Shown: positions 12,250-23,845, counted from the first letter of the stretch. The stretch: DNA of 64,000 bases from Neckera pumila (GCA_963969595.1 OZ018408.1:11405823-11469822), one strand, 5' to 3'. Numbers and translations: made by a program. The notes: generated by a model not told the origin, from the letters alone.

Positions 12250-12930
12250 TTCTTTTCAAAGTGAAGATGACCATTGCATTAAAAAACATAGGAAAACAAG
12301 GAATTTGTCGGAATTGAACAAATTCTATTCCGGCTCCCTTGTAAGAGATAATCTTGGAGGAAGGTTAAGAGCTAACTGCCATTTGGGTCTATGAAAACTA
12401 CCAAACCAAAAAAAAAATGTTCTTGCACCAAGAGTCTTGGAAGTCCTGACTAATGAGCAGCTTGCGCTCCTCACTACATCTGTGAAAGTAAAAGAGGGTA
12501 TTGTTGCATTGTACCATGCCACCCATGATGGTGTCCCTCGAAGCCTGATGGCAAACTTGGTGGGTAGTAGAGTTTTCATCCTGGAAGATGAACCTGTTGC
12601 GGGCATTCCAAAGAATCGCCGATCTGAGTAAGGTATGCAGTCTTGCCCACTCCCCAGCCAGGATTGGATTCCAATGTTGGTCAAATACTATTTCATTTTC
12701 TTTTTCTTTTTCAAAACAAATGAATCAGCTTGGTCAAATACTTACTTGGAATTCGACAAGAGAATTCTACAGTCCTGTAATAACTTTTTGTACAGCAGCT
12801 GGGGAATGGGGAAGGCAAGAAAATGCAACAAAACTTGGGCTCGCTTCCTCTGCTCAGTGGCTGCATTAGTGGCAACCGTCAATTTTGTCTTGGGAGGCGC
12901 ACACATTCTCTTGCTGGACAGCACTCAATT
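12250..12930 (-). pseudogene. LINE reverse-transcriptase C-terminal remnant with poly(A) tail
   Basis: On the minus strand this encodes the zf-RVT-like tail of a plant-type non-LTR retrotransposon: short segments HWNPILAGEW, AILWNARNRFIF and DFQDSWCKN, then after a frameshift in a T/A run GSFHRPKWQLALNLPPRL. The last segment matches GSFHRPKWHLTLSLPPRL in the LINE tail at 16601-17181, so both belong to one family. The 3' end has an A-rich tail (12241-12256 on the plus strand reads as T/C-rich). The part up to about 12690 is secure; extension to 12930 is inferred from an open frame only. A 40-bp micro-insertion splits it at 12691-12730. It is inactive: frameshifted, 5'-truncated and without a catalytic domain. 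Confidence 0.7.
12691..12730 (-). mobile_element. 40-bp micro-retroinsertion with 13-bp target duplication
   Basis: TTGGTCAAATACT at 12678-12690 recurs at 12731-12743. The insert runs from a TTTTC-rich end through CAAAACAAATGAATCAGC. It splits LINE-derived sequence, so it is younger than that LINE. Confidence 0.72.
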
Positions 12931-13183
12931 GGCCCATCAAAGGCAGGGCCTCTTTTGGTATGATGGAGTTGGAGTCGGTCTTCGCAATTCTGCACACCAA
13001 TGAGCTCACGAGCACAGTTCGCAACCAGGAGCAACACCAAACTTTTTGCTTTAAGCCGGCCAGCTTGCAAATAAGTTAATATAGGGATAGAATTTGTTCT
13101 TCCATTCTTCGGTCCGTCTTGGAAGAAGAAGAAGAAGAAGGTTAAAATTAATTCTGGTCTGGAAAAGTAGAACGGACTGGATG

Positions 13184-13451
13184 GCAGGACGTTAAATCCC
13201 CCCGTCCTTGGTGGGCCCAGCAAAGTAAATTCGGATTTCTCAAGGATAAAAGTAAATAAAAGCCCCCTATATTTGAGCCGTGTCTCGGGATAATTACTAG
13301 CCCCCCTAGCTAATTTGGGGCCTCTGATTGCAAATATGAAGTCAGATTTTGAGGGAAAAAAAAAATGTGGCAAATAAAAAATTCCAACGTTTTCCTTGGG
13401 GTAAATTCGGCCCGCGAGGCCCACAAAGGACGGGGGGGTTTAACGTCCTGC
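13184..13451. mobile_element. Mutator-type MITE with 34-bp inverted ends and 9-bp TSD
   Basis: Termini GCAGGACGTTAAATCCCCCC and, reversed, GCAGGACGTTAAACCCCCCC continue through GTCCTT.GTGGGCC (13184-13217 and 13418-13451). The flanks are GACTGGATG (13175-13183) and GACTGAATG (13452-13460), a 9-bp duplication with one transition, typical of the Mutator superfamily. The surrounding sequence has an uninterrupted paralogue at about 13765-13845 that represents the empty site. The 181-codon minus-strand open frame across it is fortuitous. Confidence 0.8.
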
Positions 13452-13538
13452 GACTGAATGAAGCGGATGTTAGGGATGGCTCAAGTATCTGAGCAAATTT
13501 GTTCTTCTTCTGTCTCGTCGTGGAAGAAGACCGGAATG

Positions 13539-13765
13539 CATTAGAAGGGATTTGGCGCCCTAGGAGGGCCATTTCAGGCCCGTTTCCCAATTTGGCCAGA
13601 TTTAGTGAATAGCGGTATGGGGTTAGCAAAAATATTTATTTATTTATATCAAAAATGACATGGCAATCGCTGTGCCACGTTAGCTAGCTGCTGCAGCTGC
13701 GTTCCCACAGTCTGAGAACGCAGTGGAACCTGCAACCCTCCAAGGCCCCCAAATTACCTCTAATA
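13539..13765. mobile_element. CATTAGA-ended MITE family D
   Basis: The left end CATTAGAAGGGATTTGGCGC and the complement of the right end TATTAGAGGTAATTTGGGGG form inverted repeats. The core atgacatggcaatcgctgtg is shared with the copies at 32652 and 42554, and the right inner arm ccctccaaggcccc with 32652. Size is about 227 bp. Confidence 0.65.
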
Positions 13766-13849
13766 GAAGAAGAAGGTTAACTCCTGGCTCAAAAAATTAG
13801 AGTGCATGAAGCAAATGTTGGAAATGGCTCAAGTATCTGAGCCTCGTGG

Positions 13850-14212
13850 GCCTAGATGACAGATTATTCTTTGGGAAGAACATCAACACACTTACTCGTC
13901 AAACTTGGCTACGCTCAAATTTTATTTTCATCTAATTTTGAAGAGCCTTCAATTTTGTTCTTCTTCATCCTTGCTCACCTAATACAATCCATAAATAGTT
14001 CAGTGACCATTCATCAAGTACAATAATGGATAAAACAACAAAACTTAGAATGAATAGTGGTTTCAAGGGCCATATCTTGGCACGATAGGATTGAATGTCA
14101 AGTAAATATAATGAGGGGCTTATAACACTTTTCATTCACATTTGAAGAGTATCACCCCCACAGCTAACATGTAAGGTGGTCATGCTCTAATATAAAGTAG
14201 GAGGTCCATAAA
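13850..14212. other. Spacer, no gene recognised
   Basis: No coding or repeat signature was identified between the duplicated segment ending near 13845 and the next element. Confidence 0.4.
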
Positions 14213-14215
14213 GCG

Positions 14216-14858
14216 CGTAAATGTCCAAGTTGCATATTTTAGCTCCTTGGAGTTTGCTCTAAACTAAACTAAAAGCCCCAAGCTTTGATAAATTTTATCA
14301 ATTTAAAAAAAATTGTACTTGTATAAATTCAAACTGAATGTGTTATGGATCACGTAGGGGAAAAAAACACGACAATATAACATGGATTGAAAGATTTAAC
14401 ATTTGATCAAGAGTGTGTTCAAATTATAAAAGGGGGTTGAAGTCTTTTCAATCTTCTTTTCACATGTCATATTCAAAATTGAGGTCATGAAAAAAAAAAA
14501 ATTCAAGGATATAATATGTATAGCCATTAATGATTTACAGCTTTCAAAAATCTAAAATTTTCTTAAATAAATTTCTAATGTGATTCCCTCCCCTCCAAGA
14601 TCTAGTATATTGTAGGCTTACTAGTCAATAAGAGAATCTAACATTTAAAAATCAAGATTTGCAATGGACACTCTTGCACAAAATCTTCAATAGAAAACTA
14701 TAAACAAATTTTTCAAGAATTGGATTTTTGATGCTTAGAATAGACTTTAAAGGATATTTAATTTTAAAATGAAATATCAAAAATAGTACTTTGATGAAAT
14801 TTAATTTAACTTCAAAGTTTTGTTGACACCAAAATATAGTGCCTTGGACATTTAGGGA
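14216..14858. mobile_element. TTAA-type element, family E (degraded left end)
   Basis: The right terminus is CCTTGGACATTTAGGGA-TTAA (TTAA 14859-14862). Its complement CCTAAATGTCCAAGGCACTA matches the left GTAAATGTCCAAGTTGCATA at about 14219, extending through TATTTT. The ends are therefore inverted repeats about 640 bp apart. The left TTAA has decayed. Confidence 0.55.
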
Positions 14859-14869
14859 TTAAGAGTGGA

Positions 14870-15584
14870 TTCAACCCTACGGCATTGCGGGACTAGATTT
14901 TACGACTTTGAACATTTTTAACTTAAATTTTTTGCACTATAGAATTTTGAGCTTTAAATCTTTATAGCGATGAATTGAGTTGAGAGTCTAGGTAAAAAAA
15001 TAATCCAAAAAAGCTTAATTTTCATTATTAAGAAAATTGTTAAGTAGAAGTAGGTACGAGATAGAAGGAAAATCTAAAATATTAATATCTTTTATATGGA
15101 ATTAAAAAGCACTAATACCAATGGTAAGATTGATCTAGCAAAAAAGTAAACCTTGTAGAACTTTATTTTTTGAAAAATTGTAAAAATTGCATTAAAAAAT
15201 GAATCTACAAGTGTGTTTTTTCCAGGAAAATGCTCAAAGTGCCCCAAAACAAGATTGTCCATAACGTTCTCATTAAAAAATACAAATGAAATGAATCAAA
15301 GCTTTCCAAATAGAAAAAAATATATAATCTATAAGAGAAGGAAATTTTTTTTTCTTAAAAAAAAAAATTAAAAAAAAATTTCTCCCTCCAGATGGATGTT
15401 TTGAGCTTTTTTGAGCATAACTTATTTTTCCGGGCACCGATTGAAAAATTCTATACATTCCCACAAAGCTTAGCAGTTTTTCTATCTTCAAAAAAGGTTT
15501 TAAAAAATCACAACAAAATTTTAGCCCGTAGATACCTACCGGAAATCCCATTTGTCCTCCAAAGGGACAATAGGCTTTTAGGGG
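14870..15584 (+). mobile_element. piggyBac-like family B copy lacking its left terminus
   Basis: The sequence starts abruptly inside family B (gcattgcgggactagattt) right after the family E terminus. It then follows family B block by block to CTTTTAGGGG-CTAA at 15585-15588. The missing left quarter suggests truncation, probably linked to the family E junction. Confidence 0.7.
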
Positions 15585-15737
15585 CTAAATAAAGAGGTGA
15601 CTTCTTGAAATATTTTCTAATAAATTTTCCTTGAATGACTAATGGAATTGGCATCTAACCCAAGTCGTTTCATATTTTTTGGACCATTATGGAATTATTG
15701 GAGAATTATGAAGTTGGAATCACATACTTAAGGCATC

Positions 15738-16061
15738 CATTAGATGAGAAATCAGCCCTGTGGAGGGCTACGTGTTCCCAACCTGTGAGAACTTGTGAGA
15801 ACTGCCGAATTCAGGGCCGTGGCAGCTCGCTGACATGGCCGATCGATTGCCACGTCGGAAAAAAATAATTTTTTTTTTCAAAAAAAAAAAATGAAATTTT
15901 TTTTTCTGTTTTTTTTTTCATTTCAAGAATGAAAAAAAAAAATTTATTTTATTTTTTAAAATTTTTTTGTCGGGAACAGCCGTTCCCTGAAACTGCGGGG
16001 GGGACTAGCGTCAGGAACGGGCCCGAAACGGCCCTCCCGACCCCCCAAAACTCATCTATTG
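15738..16061. mobile_element. CATTAGA-ended MITE family D, GC-rich copy
   Basis: The left CATTAGATGAGAAATCAGCC and the complement of the right CAATAGATGAGTTTTGGGG are inverted repeats, both continuing into GGAGGGC. The ctgacatggccgatcgattgc core and cgggaacagccgttcc segment match the other copies. T- and A-rich expansions fill 15863-15970. Confidence 0.6.
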
Positions 16062-16517
16062 CCCACGGCTGCAATGCCAAGCAGGGGCACCAAGTAATTG
16101 TTTGGCGTGGCCTCACAATGGAAAAGTCATTGAGACACACTATGTGTGAATTGGATGAGATTCTAGACAATCGCCTACTACCTCATAAAAGCCATTTGCA
16201 TTGTCAAGGCCTCATTCTGCCTCATTCTCCCTCATTCTCCCTCCATGTCTCCTAGCCATTTTATAATGTTAGATAATGTTGATTGAGAGCCGTTTCAATG
16301 TTCACAAGTATTACGTGCAAAGAACAAACTCTCTGTGCGGCCCCCGCAAGCTGCAGCATTTGGCCGTGCCCTCCCTAAAATCTGGTGAGGCCGGTTGTCT
16401 TTTACAATTTGGCACACCATAGAGAAGAAATTTAGCCCAGATACGTCCATTGCCCGTATCTGGGCCCCTTGGTGCCCTGCCGTGGGGTTGCTCTTAGGTC
16501 ACCAAAAGTGTCCCCCC
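16062..16517. other. GC-richer spacer, no gene recognised
   Basis: This holds a short imperfect repeat of CCTCATTCT (about 16209-16240) and no recognisable coding signature. Confidence 0.4.
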
Positions 16518-16521
16518 TTAA

Positions 16522-18084
16522 CCCCTTCAATGCCCAAAAGGCCCAGAAAAGGCCTTACAAAGTTTCAAGTCTAATTCAAATTGATTTGGCTTTTGCATTT
16601 TTTTTTTTTTTTTAATTTTTTCAAAGGAACGGTGACCATTGCATTAAAAAACACAGAGAGGAGAAAAACAACCAATCCAGCTCAAGAAGCCGGTCTAACC
16701 TAGGAGGAAGGCTAAGAGTCAAGTGCCACTTAGGCCGATGGAAACTACCGAAGCAAAAAACATTGATTTTGCACCAGGTGTCAAGAAATTCTTGGCAGAT
16801 GATATGCTGTCTGTCCCCACTACACCGGTGGTAGTAAGTGAGAGTGTGGTTACTTTGCGCCATGCATGCATGGATGGTATCCCGCCAAGCTAAAATGCAA
16901 ACTTGAGTGGTGTTAACAGTGTCATTGTCAAATATGTTCCTGTTCCTTGCGCACCAGAGATGCCACATTATGAAGGACCTGAAGATATCACTCGCGATGT
17001 TGGTGGGCCGAGGATCCTCGTGGTATTGACCTGCATTGCTAAAACTACCCGAAAGAATCCATGTGCACGTTTCCCTCCATGAAGGGATCTCAGGCAGGTC
17101 CAGCTCTCTTTTGATGGGCTTCAATTTCCTCCAAACTCGCCTGGCAATTCTACAGGAGTGTATTATGTGTTCTGCAGTCAACTTTTGCATTTGATGTCCA
17201 AATTGAATAAAATTTGTTGGAAAATTTGCACTCTCTTTTCTAGTTAGTGTGATAAAATTTCAAATCATTACAAAATTTACTGAATTTTTGTAAGCCAATC
17301 AAAGTTAGGACGTTCAAGTTGAGTTAACCAAACTGCTATTGATGGCTGCAAATTCAGGGGCTTGTATCTCCTTCATCCAATGTTTATTTTCAAGAAAATT
17401 TATTGGTTTATATTGTCCTTAAAGTCTAGTTATTGTGGAAAAATTTCATGTCAATCCAAGTTATCATGAATGTTTGGGAGCAATTCAAAGTTCAAAATCC
17501 CAACATTTTTGGATTACATTGAACTTCTGTAGCTTGTTTCTTCTTCATAAAGCGTCCATTTCCAATAAATATTTTTAGAAAAGTTGTACATACTAGTCTA
17601 GTTTGTGTGGCTAAAATTTCATATCAATCAAAAATGGTATGAGTGACTGAGAAGCATTTTAGTAGAAGGAGGTTCAGCTTTAGATGTGTTTTTTTGCAAC
17701 TTTTCTTGCTATTTTTTGACATTTGAAATCCATTTTGCAGACATAACAAGTCAATTCAATGATTTTTTTTTCCACCAATGTGTTTGTATGTTGATTTTGA
17801 ATCACTTTGTAGTTTAATTTTTTTTTCATTTGGGGAGGTTTAGAAATCAAATTTCACCTCCAAATGTGTTTCTAGGAAAATTTCAGCATCTTTTTTCTAC
17901 ACTAAAACATTGTAATCTTGCAATCTTGGTGGTCAAATGACTCCAAATTTGATTCACGTCATCTACAACACGTATACTACAAGATTGTACGGTTGAGATT
18001 TTTATACCTTACTAACATTTTGAACTATAACACTTCAAAGGTAATGATGTTTTTAAACCCAAAAAGGCCTTGGGCCTTGAAGGG
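16522..18084 (+). mobile_element. TTAA-type element, family C, split by a LINE
   Basis: The left end TTAA-CCCCTTCAATGCCC and right end GGGCCTTGAAGGG-TTAA (TTAA 16518-16521 and 18085-18088) are inverted repeats with the same target rule as families A and B but different sub-terminal sequence. Removing the LINE at 16601-17181 leaves about 970 bp. Confidence 0.75.
16601..17181 (-). pseudogene. 5'-truncated LINE insertion, RT C-terminal fragment
   Basis: A 190-codon minus-strand open frame (16621-17190) encodes the end of a plant-type LINE ORF2: EHIIHSCRIARRVW (zinc-knuckle-like zf-RVT region), then MWHLWCARNRNIF, then GSFHRPKWHLTLSLPPRL near the C-terminus. A plus-strand T-run (16601-16620) is its poly(A) tail. 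The 11-mer CTTTTGCATTT flanks it at 16590-16600 and 17182-17192, a clean target duplication, so the insertion is about 581 bp. The first three residues of the open frame come from the duplication. No endonuclease or RT catalytic core remains, so it cannot move by itself. It shares its C-terminus with the remnant at 12250-12930. Confidence 0.85.
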
Positions 18085-18088
18085 TTAA

Positions 18089-19321
18089 TATGTTCATTGT
18101 GGATACACTGCCAAATGCAATTGGTGCATTGAAGAAAGAAAAATCGTACCTTTGTGTTCAAGGACGCTTTTAGAGCCCAATCACTTTAAGGACATCCTAC
18201 CTTACTTGTGATCAGTTATACTCCGTACCAAATTATTTTTTATTTTATTTTACTTATCATTAGAAACAACTGACAATGCATTCTCTTGCACAATTTTCAG
18301 TTTCTTGGAGCCCAAATGATGAGATATCAATAAAAGCATCATCCCAGGGTTAACAAAGGCAGTGCTTGAAGTTTTTGCAATCAATGTTCTTTCATTTGCT
18401 CCCCCCTTAAAAAAACCTAAACTATTGCCTGAACTACACCACGTCTTTGAGCAGATTCTCCACATTGACCCTACATCAATGAGGTTCTCTTGTGACAGAT
18501 TCAAGTGTTTGTGAATCTCACATTAAAGTCAGTTTTTGCATAATGCACCACGGAGCTCAAAATGGTTTGACCTTGAAACGGGAGCTGCATCATCACAAGT
18601 TGGAAAGATTTCACGGTGTTTGTGAGAGATTGATCAACCTTTTTGCTTTCACGAAACACTCATCAAAGACCTACTTCAGAAAATGTGATCTAATTAGCAA
18701 CAAATATGGGGATCAAGCCCTTACTGATCAGGCCATTGAGGACAATAAGTATCCAGGATCTGCTGTGTGCTTTGGCCATGTAGCAGCTATGCAACACGGT
18801 CCCCTAGGCCGAGAGATGACCGACATCAAGGCAGGGTGTTTTTTTTTGTTTTTGGACAAATGGTTATGTGGCCTTTCTTTCAAGAAGGTTCTGAGTTTCG
18901 TGGCTCCTTCATTATGGGGGGGTGAATTGAAAGAGGCAAATTTTGAATATACAATTTTGAATGTATATTTTTTGTATGCAATTTTTGTATATGTTGGCGT
19001 TGTACAATGGATGAAATGAAGGTTTGGAAGCATTGTGGTAATAGTGTGCAGGCCCACTATAATAGTCTAGCATTTTTAACACATTTATCCCCTTTTTTTC
19101 TATAGGCTTGAAGCTGCCCTTTTTTTCTGGAGAAATTGGGCATTTAACTACCTAGAAAAACACCTACCACAAGGTATTGGATACCATATATTAATTATAA
19201 AGTTTTTTGTTTTTTTAAAAGAATCAGTGTCAATTAAAGTTATAAGTTCCACACTCACCCGGGCTTCACCAAATAGGGTATCATAACTTGGCTTGCAAAT
19301 GACCTTCATCTGGTTTTCTAA
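18089..19321 (+). other. Spacer with an unrecognised 175-codon open frame (18492-19019)
   Basis: The open frame contains a coding-looking stretch with His/Lys/Glu-rich text (KRELHHHKLERFHGVCERL, then KYGDQALTDQAIEDNKYPG) that ends in a low-complexity T-run and hydrophobic tail from about 18840. No start context, domain or homologous neighbour was recognised. It may be a fragment of an old transposon gene or chance. Confidence 0.3.
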
Positions 19322-19325
19322 TTAA

Positions 19326-20238
19326 CCCCTAAAGGCCCAAGGCCTTTTATTTGCCAAGAAAAATCCCAAAACTGCCATTTTTATAGCAATGAGTAAAAAA
19401 ATTAAAAACTGTTTTTTTGCACATCTAACCCTAGGATCTTACACCTAAATAGTATAAGAATGTGTGTAAAAAATTTCAAAATTTTTGATCCCACAAATTG
19501 CAAGATATCCATGCTTAAAGTGAAAAAAACAAGTTTTTCAGCACATTGCGGGACTAGATTTTATGACTTTGAACATTTTTAACTTCATATGTTTTGCACT
19601 ATAGAGATTTGAGCTTTAAATCTTTATAGTGGAGGATTGAGTTGAGAGTCTAGGGAAAAAAAAGAAATCCAAAAAAACTTAATTTTCATTATTAAAAAAA
19701 TCGTTAAGTAGAAGTAGATACAAGATAGAAGGAAAATCTAAAATGTCTTTTATATGGAATTAAAAAGCACTAATCCCAATGGTGAGATTGTTCTAGAAAA
19801 AAAACTAAACCTTGTGGAACTTTTTTTTCTGAAAAGTTGTAAGAAGTGCAATCAAAAATGAATCCTACAAGTTATTTTTTTTAAAAAGATGTTCTAAGTG
19901 CCCAAAAAACAAGGTTGTCCATAACCTTCTCATAAAGAATCCAAATGAAATGAATCAAAGCTTTCCAAATAGATAAAAATATAATTTATAAGAAAAAAAA
20001 ATTAAAATTAAAATTAAAATTAAAACTTTTTTTTGTTGCCCCTTGAAGGTTGTTTTGAGCTTATTTGGGCATAACTTTTTTTCTTGGGCACCGATTGAAT
20101 AAATATATATATTCATATGAAGCTTAGCAATTTTTTTTATCTTCAAAGAATTTTAAGAAAATCACAACAAAAATTCAGCCTGTAGGTATCTGCCCAAAAT
20201 ATCATTTGTCCCTCGAAGGAACAATGGGCTTTTAGGGG
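19326..20238 (+). mobile_element. piggyBac-like element, family B, well-preserved
   Basis: The 913-bp element has CCCCTAAAGGCCCAAGGCC at the left, GGGCTTTTAGGGG at the right, and TTAA at 19322-19325 and 20239-20242. The right sub-terminal hairpin (atttgtccctcgaaggaacaat) is present. There is no transposase. Confidence 0.85.
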
Positions 20239-20242
20239 TTAA

Positions 20243-22128
20243 TAGCGTGCGCTAATGTCTCAAATAAAAACATTCATGCTCATGTCAATTACTAATTATA
20301 GTGGATGGGGTTCAAATCTAGTCCAAAGCCCATATCAATGTGAAATTACCATCATAGGCACGTCCTAAGGTATGTTATACAACCAGTTTTCAATGAGGGT
20401 TGCACTTGCATAAGATAGGGTGACTTATTTTCAAGAATGAGGGAAATATGATGTCGACCAGGGCCTTTATTATTGTATGACAAATCTACACCTCCTTAAA
20501 TTGTACTAATTCCAAAATTGATGGAAAATTAACAAAAAGAAATAGTGCAATCTTCATTATTTCTATTCCCTAACTAGAGAAAATTATCCCTCCATCATCG
20601 CTCAATCAAACATAGGCTAAAATGCTTGACATTGTCAAAACTAGATTGTGCACCTTACATTGGAAATTTTGAATAAATCAAAACATTTCTTCCCTTTATT
20701 GGCAATAATAGGAGGGGATCTTTAACAATAATTGTTGTTCCATTTTAGTCACTCCTACATTGAGAATGTTTAAAATATCTAATTTTTTTTTCAACTGAGT
20801 ATAGTAATATAAAATCCAAATAAATTGGCAATAGAAGAAGAGGTCTTCAACTATAGTGTGCTACAATTATTGTTGCTAAAGGAGTTTGGATTATTGTAGC
20901 AAGATTTTCAAGCAATGAAATTGGAATTTGTGAGAACATGATAAGAAAACATGTGAATACTCAAAGGAATGTCTAAAGTGGACGTTGCATAATTGGAAGA
21001 AGGTATTGTAATAGTAGTTGTTTAAACTATAAGACTTCTTTTGGTCAAAATGAGAAGTTCCAACATAATTGAGTATACTTAAATAAAAATGCTCATTTAG
21101 AAAAATAAAATGTAAGAAAATAGTTTGAACACAAGAAATACAAATTTAAATTTCTAAACTTAGTGTACATAATGTGAGTGATAAAGCGCTTTTTTAGTAA
21201 ATTTTTTATCATTTAGACTATGTAGAGATTTTTTCATAACTTTTTTCAATGTAGTTGTGTACCTTAAAATGACTAAATTCCTATGAGTTGGTTCCATCCC
21301 AAATTAAATTTTTACTTTGCAAGAGTACACTTCAAGTTATTATACATTGTCAAATAATACATTGCGACAAAAGAATAAGAATTATAAATTAAAGCTTGAA
21401 ACACTTGATGATTTGGTTGCATTTTAGAGATAGTACTCTGAGTGCTGGAGGGTTGTATTTTTAATTTAAAAATAAAATATGATATAATAAAAATCGAACA
21501 CTATAGTAATTGTATATTGAAACAATTTGGTTTTCAGAAATTTTTATTTAAAAGTTACTACTCAAAGCAAAGTAATGGAAAACTTTAAGAAAGTATATAC
21601 TTTGATGTTTAGATTGTCAAAAGTACTAGAGGGTTGTATTTTTGATTTAAAAATAAAAAAATAAAAAAATAAAAATAATAAAAATAAAAAATAAAAAATA
21701 AAAATAAAAATATATATAATCGAACACTATAGTTATTGTATACTAAAAAAATTGGTCCTAGGAAATTTTTATCTAAAAATTACTATTCAAAGCAAGTTAA
21801 TGGAAAATTTTCAGAAAGTAGATACTTTGATGTTTAAATTGTCAAAAATACTAGAGTACTAGAGGGTTGTAGTTTTAATTCAAAAATAAAATAAAATCTT
21901 AATTTTTTTTTGAATGATTATAGTTACTGTATATTAAAAAAATTGGTCCTCGGAAATTTTTATCTAAAAATTACTACTCAAAGCAAGTTAATAGAAATTT
22001 TAAGAAAGTAGATACTTTGATGTTTAAATCGTCAAAAATAGCAAACTATATATTTAAAAATAAAAAAATAAATTCCTAACAACTTGATGGAAATGAGATT
22101 ACATAAAACCAATTTTATAAAAGTCATT
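20243..22128. other. AT-rich region without recognised gene
   Basis: No open frame with family features was found. The right third is the 180-bp tandem repeat described separately. Confidence 0.5.
21430..22050. repeat. About 180-bp tandem repeat, three copies
   Basis: The landmark gagggttgta/g recurs at 21448, 21629 and 21862. Each unit also carries actatagt(a/t)attgtata, ggaaatttttat(c/t)taaaa, actcaaagcaa and gatactttgatgttta blocks in the same order. An (A)nT expansion at 21653-21718 lengthens the second unit. Confidence 0.8.
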
Positions 22129-22132
22129 TTAA

Positions 22133-22936
22133 CCCCTAAAGTTCTTTGACTCTGGTTTGCCAAACCTCCATTTTTAATACACTAAATCTAAATTTGAAAA
22201 ACAAGTAAATAATCACATCTACAACCATATAGTTTTGAAGTATAATATTCTAGTTATATAGAGTAAAATTTCAGCATGTTTCATTGCTTGAAGTGTAAGA
22301 TTATAGTGTTTGAAAATATTGAAAAAGATTTTTGGGGCCTACTTGGTAGGATCAGTGAATTCATGAAATTGTATAGTTCATAAAAGTTAATTTCTACATG
22401 CTAAGTTTGAGAAGAGTTACATGCTTATAGCACATGACAAAGAAATTACAAACATTATGATGTAAAAAACCCTCCAACACACTATGCAATTTTTCAAAGA
22501 GAAACTAAACTCATTTTTCCACTCCCAACAAGCAAAGCTGTAGAACCATGTGCTCTTTTTAGATTTTGAAAAAACTCACCCAAAAACAAAGCCTCAAACA
22601 CCTATGTTTGATTGAATGGCAAATTGCTTTGTTTAGAGCATCCTCAATGTACACAATATACTATTCCTCAAAAAAATTCTAACTTTTTATCAGTTCATAA
22701 TTAGAACTTCAAAATTACTATCATCATAAGTGCATCCCAAAATACTTTGAATAATTATCAAAAACTCAAATACAAAACCTGCTTAAAAGATATGAAGATC
22801 TCTCATTATGTGCATTTAATAGTATAGAATATTACAATATAAATTACAACTCCTTGCCATTCTATAGATATGTGATTATTATCTCTCAACTTCAAACTCC
22901 AATAAAAATTCATTTTGAAGAAAAGTTTTACAAGTC
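22133..22936 (+). mobile_element. TTAA-type element, left end only
   Basis: TTAA-CCCCTAAAGTTCTTTGACT (TTAA 22129-22132) is a family A-like left terminus followed by the usual ccatttttaatac block. No matching right terminus was found before the next element at 22941, so this copy is truncated or heavily decayed. The end coordinate is only the limit set by that neighbour. Confidence 0.45.
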
Positions 22937-22940
22937 TTAA

Positions 22941-23845
22941 CCCCTAAAGACCCAAGGCCTTTTTTCCAGCAAAAAAAACACCCAAAACTGCCATTTTTAT
23001 AGCAAATTAAAAAAAATAAAAAATTGCACATCTAACCATAGGATCTTACACCTAAGTAGTATGAGAATGTGTGGAAAAGATTTCAGAATTTTTGACCGCA
23101 CAGATATCCGCGTTTAAAGTGAAAATACAAGTTTTTCAGTACATTGCGGGATTGGATTTTTTGACTTTGAATATTTTTCACTTTAAATTTTTGCACTATA
23201 GAGTTTTGAGCTTTAAATCTTTATAGTGGAGAATTGAGTTGAAAATCTAGAAAAAAAAAAATAGTTCAAAAAAACTTACTTTTCATTATAAAAAAAGTTA
23301 TTAAGTAGAAGTAGACACGAGATAGAAGGAAAATCTAAAATATTAATATCTTTTATATGGAATTAAATAGCACTAATTCCAATGGTGAGATTGTTTTAGC
23401 AAAAAAACTAAACCACATAGAACATTTTTTTTCAAAATTATAAAAATTGCATATAGAAATGAATCTTACAAGTTATTTTTTTCAGGAAGATGTTCTAAGT
23501 GTCCAAAAAACAAGATTGTCCATAACTTTCTCATAAAAAGTCCAAATGAAATGAATCAAATCTTTTTAGATAGACAAAAATATAATCTATGAAAAAATAA
23601 AATAAAATAAAAAACAAAAAAATTTGCAAATTTTTATTTGTTGCCTCCTCTCCCTTGTTTTGAGCTTATTTGGACATAACTTTTTTGCCTAGGCACTGAT
23701 TGAAATATAAATTGTACTCCCATAAAGCTTAGCAATTTTTCTACCTTCATAAAAAGTTTCAGAAAATCACGACAAAAATTCAGCCCGTAGGTACCTCCTG
23801 CCCAAAATCCATTTGTCCCTCAAAGGAACAACGGGCTTTTAGGCA
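22941..23845 (+). mobile_element. piggyBac-like element, family B
   Basis: The 905-bp element has CCCCTAAAGACCCAAGGCC at the left and a degraded right terminus GGGCTTTTAGGCA. TTAA lies at 22937-22940 and 23846-23849. Blocks match 19326-20238 throughout. Confidence 0.8.

Noticed and set aside
12879..13424. 181-codon minus-strand open frame
   Set aside because: It runs across the inverted ends of the MULE-type MITE and its TSD; the protein text has no recognisable family.
16621..17190. Host gene encoding a WNARN-type protein
   Set aside because: Poly(A), 11-bp TSD and similarity to the remnant at 12250 show it is a LINE tail.
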